From Cryptococcus deneoformans JEC21 (taxonomy: Eukaryota; Basidiomycota; Tremellomycetes; Tremellales; Cryptococcaceae), in contig NC_006692.1 in the NCBI RefSeq assembly GCF_000091045.1, positions 327,221-391,220 of the forward strand: 64,000 bases of DNA, in the 5' to 3' direction. A program made the translations under genes and the position numbers. Of the stretch, positions 12,330 to 23,800 are shown in pieces (position 1 is the stretch's first letter; the number at the start of each line of letters is the position of its first letter). Under the pieces are notes generated by a model. It saw only the letters and a program-made list of their open reading frames with translations. It made no database searches and had not been told where the DNA came from.

Positions 12330-12851
12330 AAATCTTTTTTCATCTTCTACTATCTATTTCCTTATTTCACTAAATGAGATTTTAATCGCAGAAATATCTA
12401 TATATGTCTATCTTCTGAGCGAGGTTAGTGATTTCAATAGCTTCATTTCAGGTTAGCTTCCAATATACCAGTGCGTCATACCATCAAACAACATAGAATT
12501 TGATTTTAGTCCCTGTTTTCGTTTTCGCCATACCCTTTCATGTCTTCGTATGCTGTATCAGCTAGTAATGAGGATGAATCAGGACACTTATTAATGACGG
12601 AGAGCAACAACGAAAACAAGGCTGCGCCGGCCTTCGCGATTTTGATTTGAGACCGGGTAGACACTTAGGCTTACGTAAACCAAGATGGCCCTTGATATGC
12701 TGCTGCCAATATTGCGCTGAGTGGAGGTTGAAAAAAGTTCCGTTTCGACCGTGGGAAAGCTGTCAGCTTTCAGATTTCCCAGATTTCTGAAAGGCGTCGG
12801 ATTACTTGCTGCAAAGGAAATCCTTAAATACACTTTCGCAACTTCCTCAAA
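12330..12851. other. Intergenic region between the GH71 gene and UTP25
   Basis: About 520 bp holding the 3' end of the glucanase transcript and the UTP25 promoter. I see no further gene. Confidence 0.5.
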
Positions 12852-15288
12852 ATGACAGTCGACATGAGCACTGCCAAGGAGGTCAAGCTTCTCACTCTAC
12901 TCAACGTCAGCGCCGTCAAGCGACCCCGTGAACTCGACCTCCCGGGCGGCCACCGTTCATCGCCTTCCCTCAAAGGCACTTCAACTCAGCAGAACTCAGA
13001 AGACGGCGAGTCCAAGAAACGCAGGAAGAGTGTAGTTTGGGGCGGAGAGGTTGGACCGAGTGGTAGCCACTATTTGAAGGGCAGCGGTAAAAGAGAAAAG
13101 GGAAAGGCCAAGGAAAAGACCGTTGAGATGAATGAAAATTCCGCAAACGGCGATGCTGCCGAGATCGTGGAGGACGATGACGAGCAATCAGACAAAGAGG
13201 AGGAAGCTATAACCTCTGGTAGGTTAAGGATCCTGCCTGAAGATTTCGCTAATGGGAAATGGGATATGCCACACAGATCTCTTCAACATTCACTTTAGCG
13301 CAGCTCCTCCAATTCTGACTTCTGAGGCTCTGTCATCAGCCGAAGGCAACCAATGGAAGTCTGAGAGGAAGAGCTTGAAAGGATTTGGCAGGGTGGTAGA
13401 ACTGACCCCTGAGAAATCTGCGTTTGGGTTTGTTGAAAATCAGAAGACAAGAGTGAGTACATTACCTCTTTGTAGTCTTAGCTGACGCCCTTTCAGATCA
13501 CTCCTTCTCTCCTGCCAGCCATCAAGGATTCTTCAGCTACCATCCCCCTTTTGTCAACATACTTGTCCCATTTGGGAACATACAAGGACTATTATCTTCA
13601 CTCGCTCGACGGTGAAGCAGACGGCTCAGAAACGCAATTGATTGGTCAACACAAGGAGGCCATGAGGAAAGCTGCTGTTATCCATTCTGTCAATCATGTT
13701 CTCAAGTATGTAACATGGCCATTTAGATAATTATGACGCTAATGATTATACAACAGGACTCGAAGAAGAATTATTCGAAACAACGAAAAATTGGCTCACG
13801 CTGCCTCATCAGACAACTCCACATCGGTTGCGGAGCCTCCTCGAGACCAATCTTTTATCCGCCCTAAGGTCTTGTTCCTTCTTCCCACTCGATCGCTTGC
13901 TCTTAGCTATATCAAGACCCACCTCTTCCCTCTCGCTCCTGCCGGTACTCAGATTGAGAACCAGCGATCCTTCGTCTCCTCTTTCTCTCTGCCTCAGGAC
14001 GAGGAAGATCCTCTCGCCAATCCTTCTACCAGCGCCGACTTCCCCATAGACCATCTCGTGAACTTCCGCGGAAACAGTGACGACAATTTTCGATTCGGCA
14101 TCAAGATTACTAGGAAAGCTTGGAGAGTGGTCATGATGCCTGCGAACGAAGAGAAGTTGATTGATTGTGATATCCTAATTTCAAGTCCTCTTGGTTTCAA
14201 AATGGCAGCTGAAAGGGAAGACAGCACAGATTTGCTGAGTAGTTTGGAAATTTGCATTGTGGACGGTGTGGATGTGATGCAGATGCAGAACTGGGAACAT
14301 GTTCAGGTGAATTTCATTAATAAACTCCCAGCTCGAAAGCCTAATTCTGTGTAGTTCATCTTTAACAATATCAACCAAATCCCCAAGAGCCCTCATGGCT
14401 GTGACTTTTCGCGAGTCAAACCCTGGTATCTCGAATCACAGTACGTCCGAAATTTAGCCGAGTGCATTCATCTGACTGGTATCTATTTCCAGAGCCAAGT
14501 ACCTCCGACAAACTATTATCTTCGGCAGATATGACACCGTAGAGGCGCGTGCGCTTTTCAACAGGTCTTGTCACAACTTGCAAGGCAAGGTGCGAAGTGA
14601 GAGGAACGATTTTGGTGGAGTTATGGACCGAGTCAGGCCTGGTGTGCGACAGGTGTTTGAACGCTTTGATTTGGAAGGACCCAAGGGTATGAATGGAGAG
14701 GCTGCTGTTGATGAGGTCGAGAAGAGATTGAAATTTTTTACCGAAAACGTGAGTGTCCCCTGTCTGTATTGCATCCTGGATGTTGATAGTTCGTTGCAGA
14801 CAATCCCTGCACTTCTTCGGGCCGCCATCTCCCGACAGAACACACTGATCGTTATTCCCTCGTACTTCGACTTTGTGAGAGTTACCAACTACCTCCGAAA
14901 GGCCGACAAGGTGTCTTTCGCTGCCATCTCTGAATATTCCTCCAACGCCGAAATCAGTCGCGCCCGTACACTCTTTTTCAAGGGCAAGAAGGCTTTCCTT
15001 ATTGTTACCGAACGTTTCCACTTTTACCGACGCTACAAGATCCGAGGCGCAAAGACCATTGTCTTTTACTCTCTTCCGGACCATGCTCAGTTCTATTCAG
15101 AATTCATGGACACCCCATTCTTAGCATCAAAGAACAAGTCGGAGGACGAAGTTGACATCGACGAAGCGGAAGTATCTAGCAGGGTGTTGTACTCTAGGTT
15201 TGATGCCCTCAAATTGGAACGTGTGGTGGGCAGCGAAAATGCCCGGAAGCTGTTGAAGACTAGTGAAAGTCGATTTGAATTCATCTAG
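12852..15288 (+). CDS. UTP25: U3 snoRNA-associated protein 25 (UTP25/Def family)
   Basis: Utp25 is a nucleolar factor of the small-subunit processome, needed for early cleavage of pre-rRNA and 40S assembly. Seven exons (12852-13218, 13277-13452, 13497-13705, 13757-14306, 14355-14440, 14493-14748, 14800-15288) give 710 residues. The N-terminal 120 residues are charged, with a KKRRK nuclear-signal-like cluster and acidic runs. The conserved part starts near [13 protein letters not shown]. It includes [46 protein letters not shown] and, near the C-terminus, [34 protein letters not shown] and [17 protein letters not shown]. These are diagnostic of the family, a helicase-like fold that lacks the usual ATPase motifs. 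The last intron (14749-14799, 51 bp) has no stop, but removing it restores the family sequence. Confidence 0.93.
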
Positions 15289-15633
15289 AGTCTTGTAGTT
15301 GAGATGATGTATCTAGTATGCACTATCGATACTTATTCGGCGATTAACCGAGGTGAACACTCTAATGTGATTCCTTTCTCATCACCAGGCTTCCCTTACT
15401 CATCCTTCTTTCTGCTTCGACCCACTATGAGTTTGGTGTCGTTACAATACCTTTGGCTCTTCGTTTCTTTTTTCCCATTCCATTGTTCTGATAAATCCGG
15501 AGGCATTACTATAAGGTTGTGAATAAGAGATGGTTGCGATAGTAACCCTGGTGCATCTTTTGATTCTCACAAACAATTTTTCGTATACATATTGGTTTCG
15601 CTTGCTACAATAATTACCCCAACATCGCAGATC
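15289..15633. other. Intergenic region
   Basis: About 345 bp between UTP25 and the broken sugar porter. Nothing recognisable beyond probable 3' and 5' untranslated sequence. Confidence 0.4.
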
Positions 15634-17806
15634 ATGGCAGAGAAACAGAAGAAATCACTTACTCTTTTCAAGGAATCCATACAAATACCTTCAACCACTG
15701 GACGATCTATCGTAGCCGATGACGATAAGCAGACCAGACGAACTCGTGATACCGGTATCGATCTCTTGTCCCATGGAATGCTCAAACTCTATACGATCTG
15801 TTCGGTCGTTCTGATATCGACTATCATGTCGGGGTACTCACTTTATCTTTTTAGTTGCTGAGTTTTGGCCTTAGATACGCGGTGAGCGCGATGACCGCAA
15901 TGAAGTGGGTATAATAAGATCCTGCAAGTCGGCCTTCCTATGCTGAAAGGGTGTACAATGCCATGGATACTTTCAAGGATTATTGGGGCTTTGTTAGTGG
16001 AGAGGTCAGTTGAATATTATGTGCCCGGTTACACGATCAGCTGCTGAACCCAATCAACAGGTTTCTACAGGTATAAGTTTGGACGAGACAAGATGGATCG
16101 GATTAAGCTGACTCGACTCCCTGCAGATCGTATTTGCCATGTGGCCTATAGGAGCTTGCAGCACTTTCTGGGTTGGTCCTATTCTCGTAGGTCGTTGGAT
16201 AAGAGTAATTTGAAGGGCCGTTTGATCGATCCATTTCATGCAGGTGGACAGATTTGGTCGAAGAGGTGGGATGTTCATTTGTCAGTATCATCAGCAACCT
16301 CTTGCCAGCATTGACAGTCATGGCCTCACTAAACTCCCCTTAGGTTCTTTGATCGCCATTTGCGGCACATCCCTCGTATCGATCGCTCGAAATTTTGGGA
16401 TGTCCCTAACCGGAAGAGGTTTACTGGGTATCGCTGTTGGTATGTTCCAGCCAGGTAAGGGTTTGATTCTAATTCGGCAACAGTATGATCAAGGGTGAAC
16501 ATAGACGATGCTCCGTACGTCGTGGAGCTGGCTCCTCCTCTCAACCGTGGCCTGATTGCTGGTGAGTTGCGGTGATGCGTTCTTCAAGAAGTGACGTGAC
16601 TCAAGCCATCCTTTTTCAGGCTTTTTTAACACGCGATTATACTCTCCTTAACTGAAGATGTGTGTAGTGCTGATGGGCAAGTGAATGTTCTAGTTCGTGG
16701 TGTAAGTTCTCCAGCCAAGCTTGATTTGGCATGATTGACATGATCGGAAAAATGTTTGGAAGTGCTTTGGCTACCATAGTTTCTATATTCACGAATGAAA
16801 TCAACTCAGCCAAGGGTTAGAGATTGTCGATATATATGTATCTGGCTGATTTGAAGTGATTCGCCTAGGGCTGACTCTACTTTCACAATCCAACATATCC
16901 CCAGACTAGCGTCAACCCTCTCAGAACTGATAATGGCGCTTATAATGGCGCTTATTGGGACCTATTACTCAGACAGCCTAGGACGCCGACCCATGCTTAT
17001 TGCAGGTACGACCGCCTGCGCGACTCCTGGCTCTTGCTATGGTGTGCTCGGCTATAGCTACCCATGGAGCCGCAACTGTTCCTTCTTCCGACTTTAACCA
17101 AGCGGCGGCAAAAGGTGCCATCGCCTCTTTAGTCCTCTTCTATGGCGCATACGGCTGGACCTATATCCCTTTACTAGCCGTGTATGGTCCTGAAGTTTTG
17201 AGCACCGAACAGAGGTCGATGGGAATGGGTATAGCGGTGCTCTCACTGAACTTTTCTTGTTAGTCAAGAACAATCTGTTGGAATTCAGTAACCAATACTC
17301 ACCATTCAAGTTTGGCGCTTCTAGTACAACTGACTACTCCGATTTGTAAGTCCATGAGGCCATATAATGAAATCTCGACAGATATACATTAGCATTGGAA
17401 AGGTAAGTCATCGCAGTCTGCAACGCCAAATCAACGCGATCGTGCTGATCCATTTGGCGATTGGTTGGTAAACGTATATGCCGTGAGTATGTTGGGACAT
17501 TTTTGAAGCCATCGCGTGGTATTTCTTAGCTGTGGAGACCAAGGGCCGGACGCGTAGGTTCCATTACAGAAGACGATACAACCGCTGATACTTGGCTTAG
17601 TGGAAGGGCTCGATGATGTAGGGTTGGCTCACTCACTTGTCCAAAAGTTATACTGACATAAAGGTGATGGACTACTTTTGATAGATTTTTGAATCTCTTG
17701 TCCAGTACAGGCGTCTTTGGACGTTGCTCGATCTCGCACGCTGATCCCGGGAGAAGAAGAGAAGGCTGGGGTGGCCGAGAACGAGTCCGGTTCTCGTTAT
17801 ATCTAA
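15634..17806 (+). pseudogene. Broken sugar-porter (MFS) transporter gene
   Basis: Pieces of a fungal sugar porter lie in the right order on one strand. They are an N-terminal exon (MAEKQKKSLTLFKESIQI), IVFAMWPIGACSTFWVGP, VDRFGRRGGMF, SLIAICGTSLVSIARNFGM, GRGLLGIAVGMFQP, APYVVELAPPLNRGLIAG, LIMALIGTYYSDSLGRRPML, ASLVLFYGAYGWTYIPLL, and the C-terminal signature FLAVETKGRT with EGLDD and IFES. The early exons can still be spliced in frame. After GFFNT at about 16635 a stop follows, and the segment for helices 6-7 and the cytosolic loop is largely missing. The LGRRPML frame and the GAYGWTY frame are out of register near 17020. The protein should be about 530 residues; no set of splice sites that I tried restores it. 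An unusual but functional splice pattern is the alternative. Confidence 0.72.
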
Positions 17807-19209
17807 ATTAGCTAAGCCAAAGCATTCTTATATGTATTCGTGGATCGAATTACGCAACCAGGTGTATGTATAGAAGAGATGGTTGATTAAAATAGTGGGG
17901 ATTGATTTGTACGTTGTCCAACTGTGAGGGTGCTGGAGGAATTGAATATCCCCGGAAATGTACCCACGAACAAACAAACCGAACAAACACCCGCGCAAAG
18001 CCCATAAATCAATGTGCCGGCATTTGACTGGTGTACGTACATAATTTAATGGGGATTGTCATAATCGAAAGCGTTAGTGTCGATCATGTTCGTTAGGCTT
18101 GTAACCATAAGCTAGTCATGCCGCTGACTACCTGCATTGGCACTAGACCATCAAGCGAAAGAAGAGACGGGCACCACATTCTTCAGGGATGTCGTAACTG
18201 CACATAGCGCCTTCATCTGTGCGTAGCTAGCTTTGGAATCATTATTTAAATAATAATTGCCTTTACTAATCAATTCATTCTTAGTGTCTTCACCCGGTCC
18301 TCCATCTTGAACCAGACATCTGGAGTTTATCTTTTGAAACAGCCTACACACCCCATCCTGTGACAAACATGTTGAATACTGGCCGATAACTGTCACAGTT
18401 TCGCACCATAGGTCCTAGCACAAGCAGCGGGAGAAACCCCAACCCAAAGCTGAAAAGAGGGACTCATGCGTTAAGGTGCAACTAGAGACTGAAGTTCCGA
18501 GCAAATGAAGGAGTGCCTCAAAAGAGACCTTCATCATCAATGAATTATGCGCCTCAATCCAGCCATTTTTTTCTGTCACTGTCTCACTACTCATACTTGT
18601 CAAAGATGGTACCTTCGAGAAGCTGAGGAAGATCAGGACAATTCAGGCGACTATTTGTTGAGAGGAAACGTAAATGGGTTATGACGGAACTGACATTTTG
18701 CAACAAGCAAAAGGTATGGCGGACTCAAGGAGACTTCTTGTGATCCACACTCTTTCTACCAGTCCGAATCAACTAAAACAATACATAGCAAATGTGTCTT
18801 ACATTCTCCGCCCAAGATGCTCGAGACCTTCCAACCCCGACTTGCCAGCTCTAGATATAACGTCACATTCTCCTAGAGAAGCAGATGACCAAAGAGTCGT
18901 GGCATCTACATCATCTTTACATGTGGGTTGTTATCCAGGTCTGACGCACAATGTAGGTTGCACTGCCTCCAAATTCTGATCCCTTAAACACACACCAACT
19001 GATTCGGTTGTTCATGATATATGCAGTTGAGATGAGTCGAAGAGGTGGATGGTTAGACAGATGATTGTTGACTAATAGCCCAGGCCCGCGACTGTGAAAT
19101 TCGAGGGATGACGTTGGACGGTGATAAGGGGGCACTTTGTACAAATCCGACAAGTTTAGCGCATGTTGTTTTCATACATCGGAGATGTACAGACTCACAG
19201 TATTGCTGT
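17807..19209. other. Intergenic region, possible small unrecognised minus-strand gene
   Basis: No gene with recognisable homology. On the minus strand two ORFs in series (18603-18415 and 18396-18151) could be joined by short introns into a protein of roughly 120-150 residues starting MSSETVTEKNGWIEAHNS, but no domain or clear splice set supports it. The rest shows no structure that I can name. Confidence 0.3.
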
Positions 19210-20328
19210 TTACGATAATACCCATGGAGCCATCTCCTCCGGATCGAACTCCCCTTTCCAGTCCTCTTTTCCCAAGTATTCTCCAAACGACATGAACCTT
19301 AGGCTTTCCAATCGCTTGCCCAGTCTGGCCAGTTCTCCTCGCCTCCGCGAGATTTGCTCAATCTTGCGCTTCACCGCCGCTGCCACCTCCCCTTCTCTTT
19401 CCTGATAGCTAACATAGGCAACACAGTCTCCGTTTTCAGATACTACAGGGTATATTGACCCAGCATTGCAGATTGTCAACCTATCTGCTTCGGCAAGAGA
19501 ACACATGACTAGCTGGTCGATGATATTGTCGTAATCCGCAAGAGGTGCCTCCGCCCACCAACCTGAATCTGGACCTTCTGTCCAGAAGACAATGACGGTC
19601 TCTGTCCCAGGTTCGATCGGAGACTCTGAAGTACGCCGATGGGATCTAAGAGCATCCTGGTTGATCTCTGATAAATTCCGGAGTTTGGGTACTACCACTA
19701 CAACCTTTTGCACTTTGCGTAACAAGTCTCGGGGGGCAAAGGTATACGAATTGCCGGCAGAGATAGCGGTGACATTTCGCATGACGAGTTTTTGGGGCGA
19801 CATATTGGGTATCCACGGGCAGTTGAACCAGCCGCCTTCGAACATGTTGGGACCCATCCATACTCTTAGGACGTTGAGTGAAGGAAACTCTATCCCTAGT
19901 CCCCTCCACCGAGAGCAAGCGGTCGCTAGGAAACCGTTGCATCCCTGATGTTTCTCAATGTTGAGGACCTTGACCATAGCCAGAAGCTCACGCTTCAGAT
20001 CACGTTCTGAACCATCTTCCATGATTATCGGTCCGAAGCTCGCGCCGTAGAGGAAAGCGTCAGCTTCGTTTGGGATAAGTCGGATGTTTGAGTATAAATA
20101 AGGGGAGGCGAAGTTGAAGAACTTCCAGCTGACTTGCATACAACGAGAGAGGGTTTGCCTGTCGGCGAATGAAAGGATGACAGGGAGGACATCGGGGTGA
20201 GTCATGATGGGTGACGTCGTCAGAGATGTGGTTATTAGGGTCATCTCCGGCGATCTAAGAGGGTGATGAAGTGGAGGAGTATAGATGTACAATCTGGCAA
20301 GAAGGATCGAAGCAAGTGAGTGGCTCAT
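19210..20328 (-). CDS. F-box-like protein
   Basis: A single uninterrupted ORF of 372 residues. A degenerate F-box is visible near residues 42-85: HPDVLPVILSFADRQTLSRC, then VSWKFFNFASPYLYSNIRL, with the LP at its start, the hydrophobic spacing and the W typical of F-boxes. F-box proteins bind Skp1 and bring substrates to SCF ubiquitin ligases. The remaining 290 residues look like the leucine-patterned, variable region common in basidiomycete F-box families, ending in a basic helical stretch (VKRKIEQISRRRGELARLG). The start is uncertain: Met codons at 20328, 20247 and 20205 are in frame, and the last keeps the whole F-box. It is divergent from RDP1. The target is unknown. Confidence 0.7.
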   Translation of the reverse strand: MSHSLASILLARLYIYTPPLHHPLRSPEMTLITTSLTTSPIMTHPDVLPVILSFADRQTLSRCMQVSWKFFNFASPYLYSNIRLIPNEADAFLYGASFGPIIMEDGSERDLKRELLAMVKVLNIEKHQGCNGFLATACSRWRGLGIEFPSLNVLRVWMGPNMFEGGWFNCPWIPNMSPQKLVMRNVTAISAGNSYTFAPRDLLRKVQKVVVVVPKLRNLSEINQDALRSHRRTSESPIEPGTETVIVFWTEGPDSGWWAEAPLADYDNIIDQLVMCSLAEADRLTICNAGSIYPVVSENGDCVAYVSYQEREGEVAAAVKRKIEQISRRRGELARLGKRLESLRFMSFGEYLGKEDWKGEFDPEEMAPWVLS

Positions 20329-20896
20329 AGTAACAGTCGAGCCGACGTCCCGGACCTGGACATCGAGAACACTTCCGGTCCTTCTTCTATCTAGCGGCGA
20401 TGGCCGCTGTCTGAAGTTCGTTCTTTGTCCGACTTTTGTTGTTTCGGGAATGATCGTTCGTTCCTGTGCTGGTCAGCCGCATTACAGCTCGCCCCTCTCA
20501 CCTCCCCCTCTCCTTATCCGGGCCTCTTCATCCTCACCTCACGTCAACTTCTGTCACCCGCGCGCTCCTTACAACACACTGCTTCAACACGAGATATCGA
20601 TCAATCTGGGATCAGTCGGTACTCTGCGAACGTACCACACATTCTTCCTCCCTCAGCGGCAAGAATTAGTCAGGATATTACCCCAGCCACATCAGTATCA
20701 TTGAGCTGGGAAGCTCCACTAAAACATTCGCCCAATTCTGGCCATCCGCCGACTTCTTCTAGCAGACCATCAACTGTGAGCACGCCCCTTTTTAGCTCCT
20801 TTCTATAGCTTCTTGCTCATTTCTAGCTCTTTATGAATTCCAGGCGAAAGCATAGCCCATAGACCCCTACTCTCCCCAGCTGAAATTCCAGTCAAG
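20329..20896. promoter_or_regulatory. Divergent promoter of the F-box gene and RDP1, with a probable RDP1 leader intron
   Basis: The 568 bp between the two divergent starts must serve both genes. Near its RDP1 end a GTGAGC donor at 20776 and AG acceptors before 20897 suggest a 5'-leader intron. ORFs through this stretch do not join in frame to the RDP1 coding sequence with any canonical acceptor that I tested, except an AAG directly before the ATG at 20897. Confidence 0.45.
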
Positions 20897-23800
20897 ATGA
20901 CTTCCACGAAGTATGGTATCCACGCATATCCTCCCAAGTTCTCAGACCCGCAATTCATAAAACGTCTTATGGCCGATTATGGCCAGCGAAGCATGCCCCG
21001 TCCCGGAAAGGGGCCAGAACGAACGGAGACAAGTGATGTTGACAGGTTCCAGTTCTGGCCTGACGCAATTGCGATGGGAAGTCTGAAAGGTCGGCAGTTC
21101 ACACAGGTGAGTGTTCAGCTTTTCTCGATATCGATGTTTCTGACTTACCTAGGTATTCGGAGCGGCTTGTATCAAAGGCTATGACGAAAGAAGCCACGGT
21201 CGGTCCATCCTCGCCTTCGACCTCAAGCGTGAAGTACTCGTTATTAAAGCGGAAATGAAGTTGGATCCGAAAATTCTCCCACCAGCTCTAAACCCTCTCT
21301 ACGCAGAGCTGTCTTTTGACGATATCAACCATCAAGGTATTCATATCACCAAGAGACCTCTACCTGATGGATTGACACAGAAAGATGCCCTTGAAGTCAC
21401 TGTCACTGTCAGCTGTCGCCGACCGCCAAAGTTTTTTGCGCCTTTCGACCCTGGAGACAAGGCGCCGGACTATATGGCTGGTACCAAGTATCTGATCGAC
21501 CGAAGGCGGGCGACAGCGTTGGACTTTGCGGTTTCTGGTGTTGTGAGTAAACTCAATTGACTCGTCTTGTGAACCACTAACGAACATCACAGAACGAGCG
21601 AGATGCCAATGCTATTCCAGCCATTCCTGAGGGCCCATGTGCTTACGTGAGTCAGTTTCTCATCTCTAACGACCGAATGCTGAGTCATCAGTTTCCAATA
21701 GCCAACATTCTGGAACACTTATAGATGGGTTTTTAGAATGGGAACAAGACAGTATGACAAACTCTTGGCTTGTGCTCACAAGATCCGAGCTCTTGCGCAA
21801 GCGGATCCAGAAATGGACCTCATGTCTCTTACCAGCGAGCGTGCTCGATGGACGGTTCGTGTGTTGACTGGTGAAGACTTCAAGCGAGTATACGCCCCTC
21901 CCGATCTGTCTGCAATCCCCTTCTCCACTAGAACATTGCTGGAAGGTCTCATTGGTCACGGCATCATGGCTCCAAGTGATACAGCAGAGTTGATCGCCAT
22001 GCTTCGAAAGGTTTCGTCTTCGACTGCTTTCCACGATCGTATATTGGAAGCCTTGTTCAGTCAGCAAAAGATCCGTGACATCAAGCATCTAATTCCCAGT
22101 ATGTAAAAGTTGGGCTGCCTTGCTCGTGAGTGTTCGCATTCTGACGTTACGGACGTATAGAATTGGCCGCTTTCCTTCGTAGAAGGCCCCCATACATCCA
22201 GCCCCATCTCGTCCTTATCCGGACGGTATTAGTTACTCCCACTCGTCTTCTTATCGGTCCACCACAGTATGAACCTTCCAACAGTGTCACCCGACGTTAC
22301 CATGACAAGCTTGACGGTATCATTCGCGTACAGTTCACAGACGAAGAGGACAGGCTTTTTGTGTGTATTCCCTCCCATTCAATCTTCCCTCGCTTTGACC
22401 TGACTGGCCCTTTGTATAGATCGCCGATAACATGAAGCTTATCGATAGCATCAACCCTGCGGTGGGTATTATGGCTCGTGTTCGTCGGGCTTTACAGTTC
22501 GGTTTGATCATCGGAGGAGAGACTTTCTATCCCGTCGCTTCTTCCGCTTCCCAACAAAAGTGAGTAAATATACTTTCCTGAACATGACTAATCTTTATAG
22601 AGAGCATGCAATGTGGTTCATCAACAATAAGGTCATCGATGGTCTTGAGCTGCGAAACTGGATGGGTACGGTACACGAAACTGTCGTCGCAAAGCATGCT
22701 GCGCGAATGGGTCTGGTAAGCTTCCTCTTGTGTAAACAATCACGAATCGCGATCAGTGGCTAATCTGAATGGGTTAGCCCTTCAGCACCAGTCGAATTGT
22801 CAACATGAAGATCAACATAGGCGAGGAACTTCCAGATATCGAAAGGAACGGACGATGTTTTACAGATGGGTGCGGCATTGCTGGTCGAGAGGTTTTGAAT
22901 CAGGCTGCACTAGCGTTGAATGAGAAGGTTGGGATCAACTCTCAACCTTCTGCTATCCAGTTCCGTTTGGGGTAAGCCGTTTCCCCATATTCAGTTCACA
23001 CGTTTTCTTACTGACGGCATGGTTCCAAGTGGTGCCAAGGGCGTATTGTCTGACTGGTCTCAGCTGGTCAATGAATATGAGATTCGTCTCCGTCCTTCCA
23101 TGATCAAATTCAAAAGTGATCTTGCGGACCTAAACGTCATCAGAGTAAATCCATACACGTCTCATTCTTTTTCTTGTCGATATATCGCTGATGACGTATG
23201 TGCACTCCCAGATTGCCAAGTATCAAGCCGCCTTTTTGAATCGACAGTTTATCAATATCATGTGCGCCAACGGTGTACCCCATGAACTCATCATTGGGAT
23301 CTTTGAAGATGCTATTGCCGATATTAAGGGCTTTAAGGACCGAGTTTGGAATAATGCAGTAACGGAGAATGATCAACAATTGATTGCGCTCTGTAACGAT
23401 GTAAGTCGCTAATGCTACTCTCTCCGTTCCATCAGGCTGTGGGCAATGACTGAACTTGACTCCTATAGTTCCCTTTGGCTCAACTCATCAAATCTGGCTT
23501 CAACGAAAATCCCTTGCTTCTAGATGTTGCTGCCATCATTGAATGTCGAGCTTTGCAAGACCTCAAATGGCGAGCACGAGTCAAACTTTTGGACGGAGTA
23601 TACTTGATCGGTATGTACATCAACCGACGTTATAAGGTGCTTGACTATTAATGGAAGCTGCCTCGTAGGTATCGCCGATGAAACTGGGACGCTGAAAGAG
23701 GGCGAAGTGTTCTGTCAATTCCAGGAGAATGACGAGTCGCCTCCCAAGATTGTGGTCAACGAAGTCCTTGTCTGTCGAGCTCCTGCCTGTGAGTCATTCT

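Noticed and set aside
18151..18603. Small minus-strand gene
   Set aside because: Two ORFs could be spliced, but no domain and no unique splice set; left as a note in the intergenic entry.
20285..20808. ORFs upstream of RDP1 as a first coding exon
   Set aside because: No canonical acceptor joins them in frame to MTSTKYG; TAG or TGA appears with each choice tested. A leader intron is simpler.
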